NCBI RefSeq assembly: GCF_001746365.1
Contig: NZ_MJAJ01000006.1
Location: forward strand, 1-64,000
From: Streptomyces sp. LUP30
GTDB lineage: Bacteria; Actinomycetota; Actinomycetes; Streptomycetales; Streptomycetaceae
Length of the DNA: 64,000 bases
Direction of reading: 5' to 3'
A program made the position numbers and the translations under genes. The notes beneath the pieces were generated by a model. The model had not been told where the DNA came from and searched no databases. It was given only the letters and a program-made list of their open reading frames with translations. Below are positions 62,166 to 64,000 of this stretch, one piece after another. The number at the start of each line of letters is the position of its first letter. The first letter of the stretch is position 1.

Positions 62166-64000
62166 CGACCGTGAGTTCGGCCCACGTCGCCGTCATCGGC
62201 CTGTCGCTCCGCTTCCCGGGCGCCGATTCCCCCGAGCGGTTCTGGGACAACGTCCGCACCGGCACGGTGTCCCTGCGGCACTTCAGGCCGGGGGAGCTGG
62301 AGGCGGCCGGTACACCGGCCGCCGTACGGGCCGATCCCGAGTTCGTGGCCGCCGGCGCACCGCTCGGGGACGTCTCCGGCTTCGACGCCGAGTACTTCGG
62401 GATGAGCCCGCGGGAAGCCACGATCACCGATCCCCAGCACCGGATGTTCCTGGAGTGCTGCCAGCACGCGCTGGAGGACGCCGGGTACCCGCTGGAACGG
62501 GACGGCCTGAGCGTGGGCGTGTTCGCCAGCACCGGACACCACCTCTACTCCATGCAGAACTACCTGCTCAACAACGTCCTTCCGGAGGGGATCCCCGACG
62601 ACTGGGTCTCCCGTATGCAGACCATGGTCGGCAACTACCCCGACTTCACGGCGACCCGCGCCTCCTTCCGGCTCGGCCTGACCGGGCCCTCGGTCAACGT
62701 CCAGACCGGCTGTTCCAGTTCACTCGTCGCCGTTCAGCTCGCCGCCCGGTGCGTCGTCCTGGGGGACGCGGACCTCGCCGTGGCCGGGGCCACCGCCGTC
62801 CACGTCCCGCAGACGCTCGGCTACCGCTTCGTGAAGGGGTCGATCCTCTCCCGCAGCGGTGTGCTGCGCGCCTTCGACGCCGCCTCCGACGGCACGGTGG
62901 GCGGATCGGGCGTGGCGGCCGTGGTCCTCAAACGGCTGGACCGGGCGCTCGCCGACGGTGACACCGTGTACGGCGTGATCCGCGGCTGCGGTGTCACCAA
63001 CGACGGTGCCGCGAAACGGGGTTACGCCGCGCCCAGCTCCCTCGGCCAGTACCGGGCCATCCGGCGCGCGTTCGAGGCGGCCGGGGTCGACGCCGCGACC
63101 ATCGGCTACCTGGAGACGCACGGCACCGGCACGTTCAAGGGCGACCCCATCGAATTCGAGGGCGCGGTACGGGCCTTCCGCGAGGACAGCGATCTGGTCG
63201 GGCACTGCGCCCTCGGGGCGACCAAGGCCAACATCGGTCATCTGGACGTGTGTTCCGGGCTCGCCGGACTGATCAAGGCCCTGCTGGTGCTGCGCCACGG
63301 GGTCATTCCGCCCCTGGCGGGTTTCACCGCGCCGAATCCGGCACTCGCGCTGGCCGGCAGCCCCTTCTACATCCCCACGGAGGCCCGGGACTGGCCGCGG
63401 GGCGACGTCCCGCGCAGAGCCGGGGTCACCTCCCTGGGAGTCGGCGGCACCAATGTGCACATCGTGCTGGAGGAACCACCGGCCCCGGCCCCGCGTGCCT
63501 GCGACGCCCCGCCTCCGCCGCCGGTGCTGCCGCTGTCGGGCCGTAGCCGGGCCGCGCTCGCCGCCAACGCCCGCGCGTTCCGGGACCGGCTGCGGCGCAC
63601 CCCGGAGGTCGACATGGCCGACCTGGTCACGACGGCGGCCCTCGGACGCCGGTCGCACCCTCACCGACTCGCGGTGCGCGGGGCCACTCCCGGGGCGCTC
63701 GCGGACGCCCTCGACCGCCATCTCACCGGTGGCGCGGCGTCGGCCGCCACGGGAGTGGCGTCGGAGGGCGCCTTCCCCGGCGTGGCGCTGCTGTTCACCG
63801 GGCAGGGCGAGGTGCACCCGGGCACGGCCGGACCGCTGTACGAGCGGTTTCCCGTCGTACGGGACGTGCTGGACCGCTGCGAGGAGCTGTACCGGGCGGA
63901 ACACGGCGCCTCGCTCCTTCGGTCCATGCGGGCTCCCGGCGCGGTGGAGGGGACATGGCCCTCCTCGTCGGCCCAGCCCGCGCTGTTCGCCCTCCAGTGC
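62162..64000 (+). CDS. Type I polyketide synthase, KS and start of AT, truncated by window end
   Basis: 613 residues are visible and the frame is open at the right edge. A ketosynthase domain starts at residue about 8 (VAVIGLSLRFPGADSPERFW). Its catalytic Cys184 lies in VQTGCSSSLVAVQLAARCVV, a QTG-C variant of the usual DTA-C. His320 is in LETHGTGTFKGDPIEFEG and His360 in KANIGHLDVCSGLAGLIK. The post-KS linker (PHRLAVRGATPGALADALD) leads to an acyltransferase start at FTGQGEVHPG (Phe545). GTG 62162 overlaps the MFS stop. Confidence 0.95.
   Translation, partial: MTTVSSAHVAVIGLSLRFPGADSPERFWDNVRTGTVSLRHFRPGELEAAGTPAAVRADPEFVAAGAPLGDVSGFDAEYFGMSPREATITDPQHRMFLECCQHALEDAGYPLERDGLSVGVFASTGHHLYSMQNYLLNNVLPEGIPDDWVSRMQTMVGNYPDFTATRASFRLGLTGPSVNVQTGCSSSLVAVQLAARCVVLGDADLAVAGATAVHVPQTLGYRFVKGSILSRSGVLRAFDAASDGTVGGSGVAAVVLKRLDRALADGDTVYGVIRGCGVTNDGAAKRGYAAPSSLGQYRAIRRAFEAAGVDAATIGYLETHGTGTFKGDPIEFEGAVRAFREDSDLVGHCALGATKANIGHLDVCSGLAGLIKALLVLRHGVIPPLAGFTAPNPALALAGSPFYIPTEARDWPRGDVPRRAGVTSLGVGGTNVHIVLEEPPAPAPRACDAPPPPPVLPLSGRSRAALAANARAFRDRLRRTPEVDMADLVTTAALGRRSHPHRLAVRGATPGALADALDRHLTGGAASAATGVASEGAFPGVALLFTGQGEVHPGTAGPLYERFPVVRDVLDRCEELYRAEHGASLLRSMRAPGAVEGTWPSSSAQPALFALQC

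Overview
The window looks like Streptomyces chromosome. GC is about 70-72 % with strong third-position GC. Many starts are GTG, many genes are coupled by 4-base ATGA/GTGA overlaps, and a WhiB-family protein, an ECF sigma factor of the SigE type and a PadR/ABC operon are present. From roughly 17 to 53 kb the gene order (uppS, phoH2, ahpCD/oxyR, PBP, fumC, class I fumarase, whiB-like, glpX, xseAB, ispH, ppgK, ychF) matches what I remember of the conserved Streptomyces core. That comparison is from memory, not from a search.

Layout. 0.2-3.9 kb: SigE-type ECF sigma factor with a membrane-anchored partner, a proline-rich protein, a zinc-ribbon protein and a GNAT acetyltransferase. 3.9-5.6 kb: secreted GH18 chitinase with a DasR-type box just upstream of its start. 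5.9-17.2 kb: a complete-looking Tad/Flp (type IVc pilus) locus: an unidentified zinc-ribbon protein, CpaB, a CpaE-like ATPase, two TadE-like pseudopilins, the CpaF ATPase, TadB, TadC, a histidine kinase and response regulator embedded in the run, Flp pilin, a TadG-like protein, a lipoprotein and an OmpA-like protein. No prepilin peptidase lies in the window. 17.2-19.1 kb: DUF192, dihydrofolate-reductase-like and methyltransferase genes. 19.5 kb: a small RNA candidate resembling 6C RNA. 19.6-27.7 kb: isoprenyl transferase, PIN-PhoH protein with a small overlapping upstream ORF (PhoAT-like), two tandem SLT-type wall hydrolases, AI-2E transporter, ahpCD and oxyR. 27.9-29.7 kb: a PATAN-like protein followed by two roadblock-type proteins. 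29.8-34.8 kb: FtsX-type ABC exporter with its PadR regulator, then an SPFH protein coupled to a ribbon-helix-helix protein. 35-37.5 kb: class A PBP. 37.6-40.7 kb: SpoIIE-type phosphatase and a DUF402 protein. 40.8-53.4 kb: central metabolism and housekeeping.

After the strong ychF terminator at 53.5 kb the character changes. There is a frameshifted VapC-like toxin tail, then a compact redox cassette (HxlR regulator divergent from DsbA-like, azoreductase and NmrA-like genes). Next come a fused scar of RelE-toxin and MFS-transporter fragments, a serine hydrolase with pepN, and finally an MFS exporter translationally coupled to a polyketide synthase (KS, start of AT) that runs off the right edge. 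I read this as a junction between core chromosome and an accessory or secondary-metabolite region.

Recurrent signals: at least nine genes carry a -10 hexamer exactly 6-7 bases before the start codon, as expected for leaderless mRNAs. Several convergent gene pairs are separated by very long perfect hairpins. Several divergent or operon promoters carry clean palindromes that look like operators (DasR, PadR, HxlR and two unidentified ones). No tRNA, rRNA, CRISPR array or intact insertion sequence was seen.
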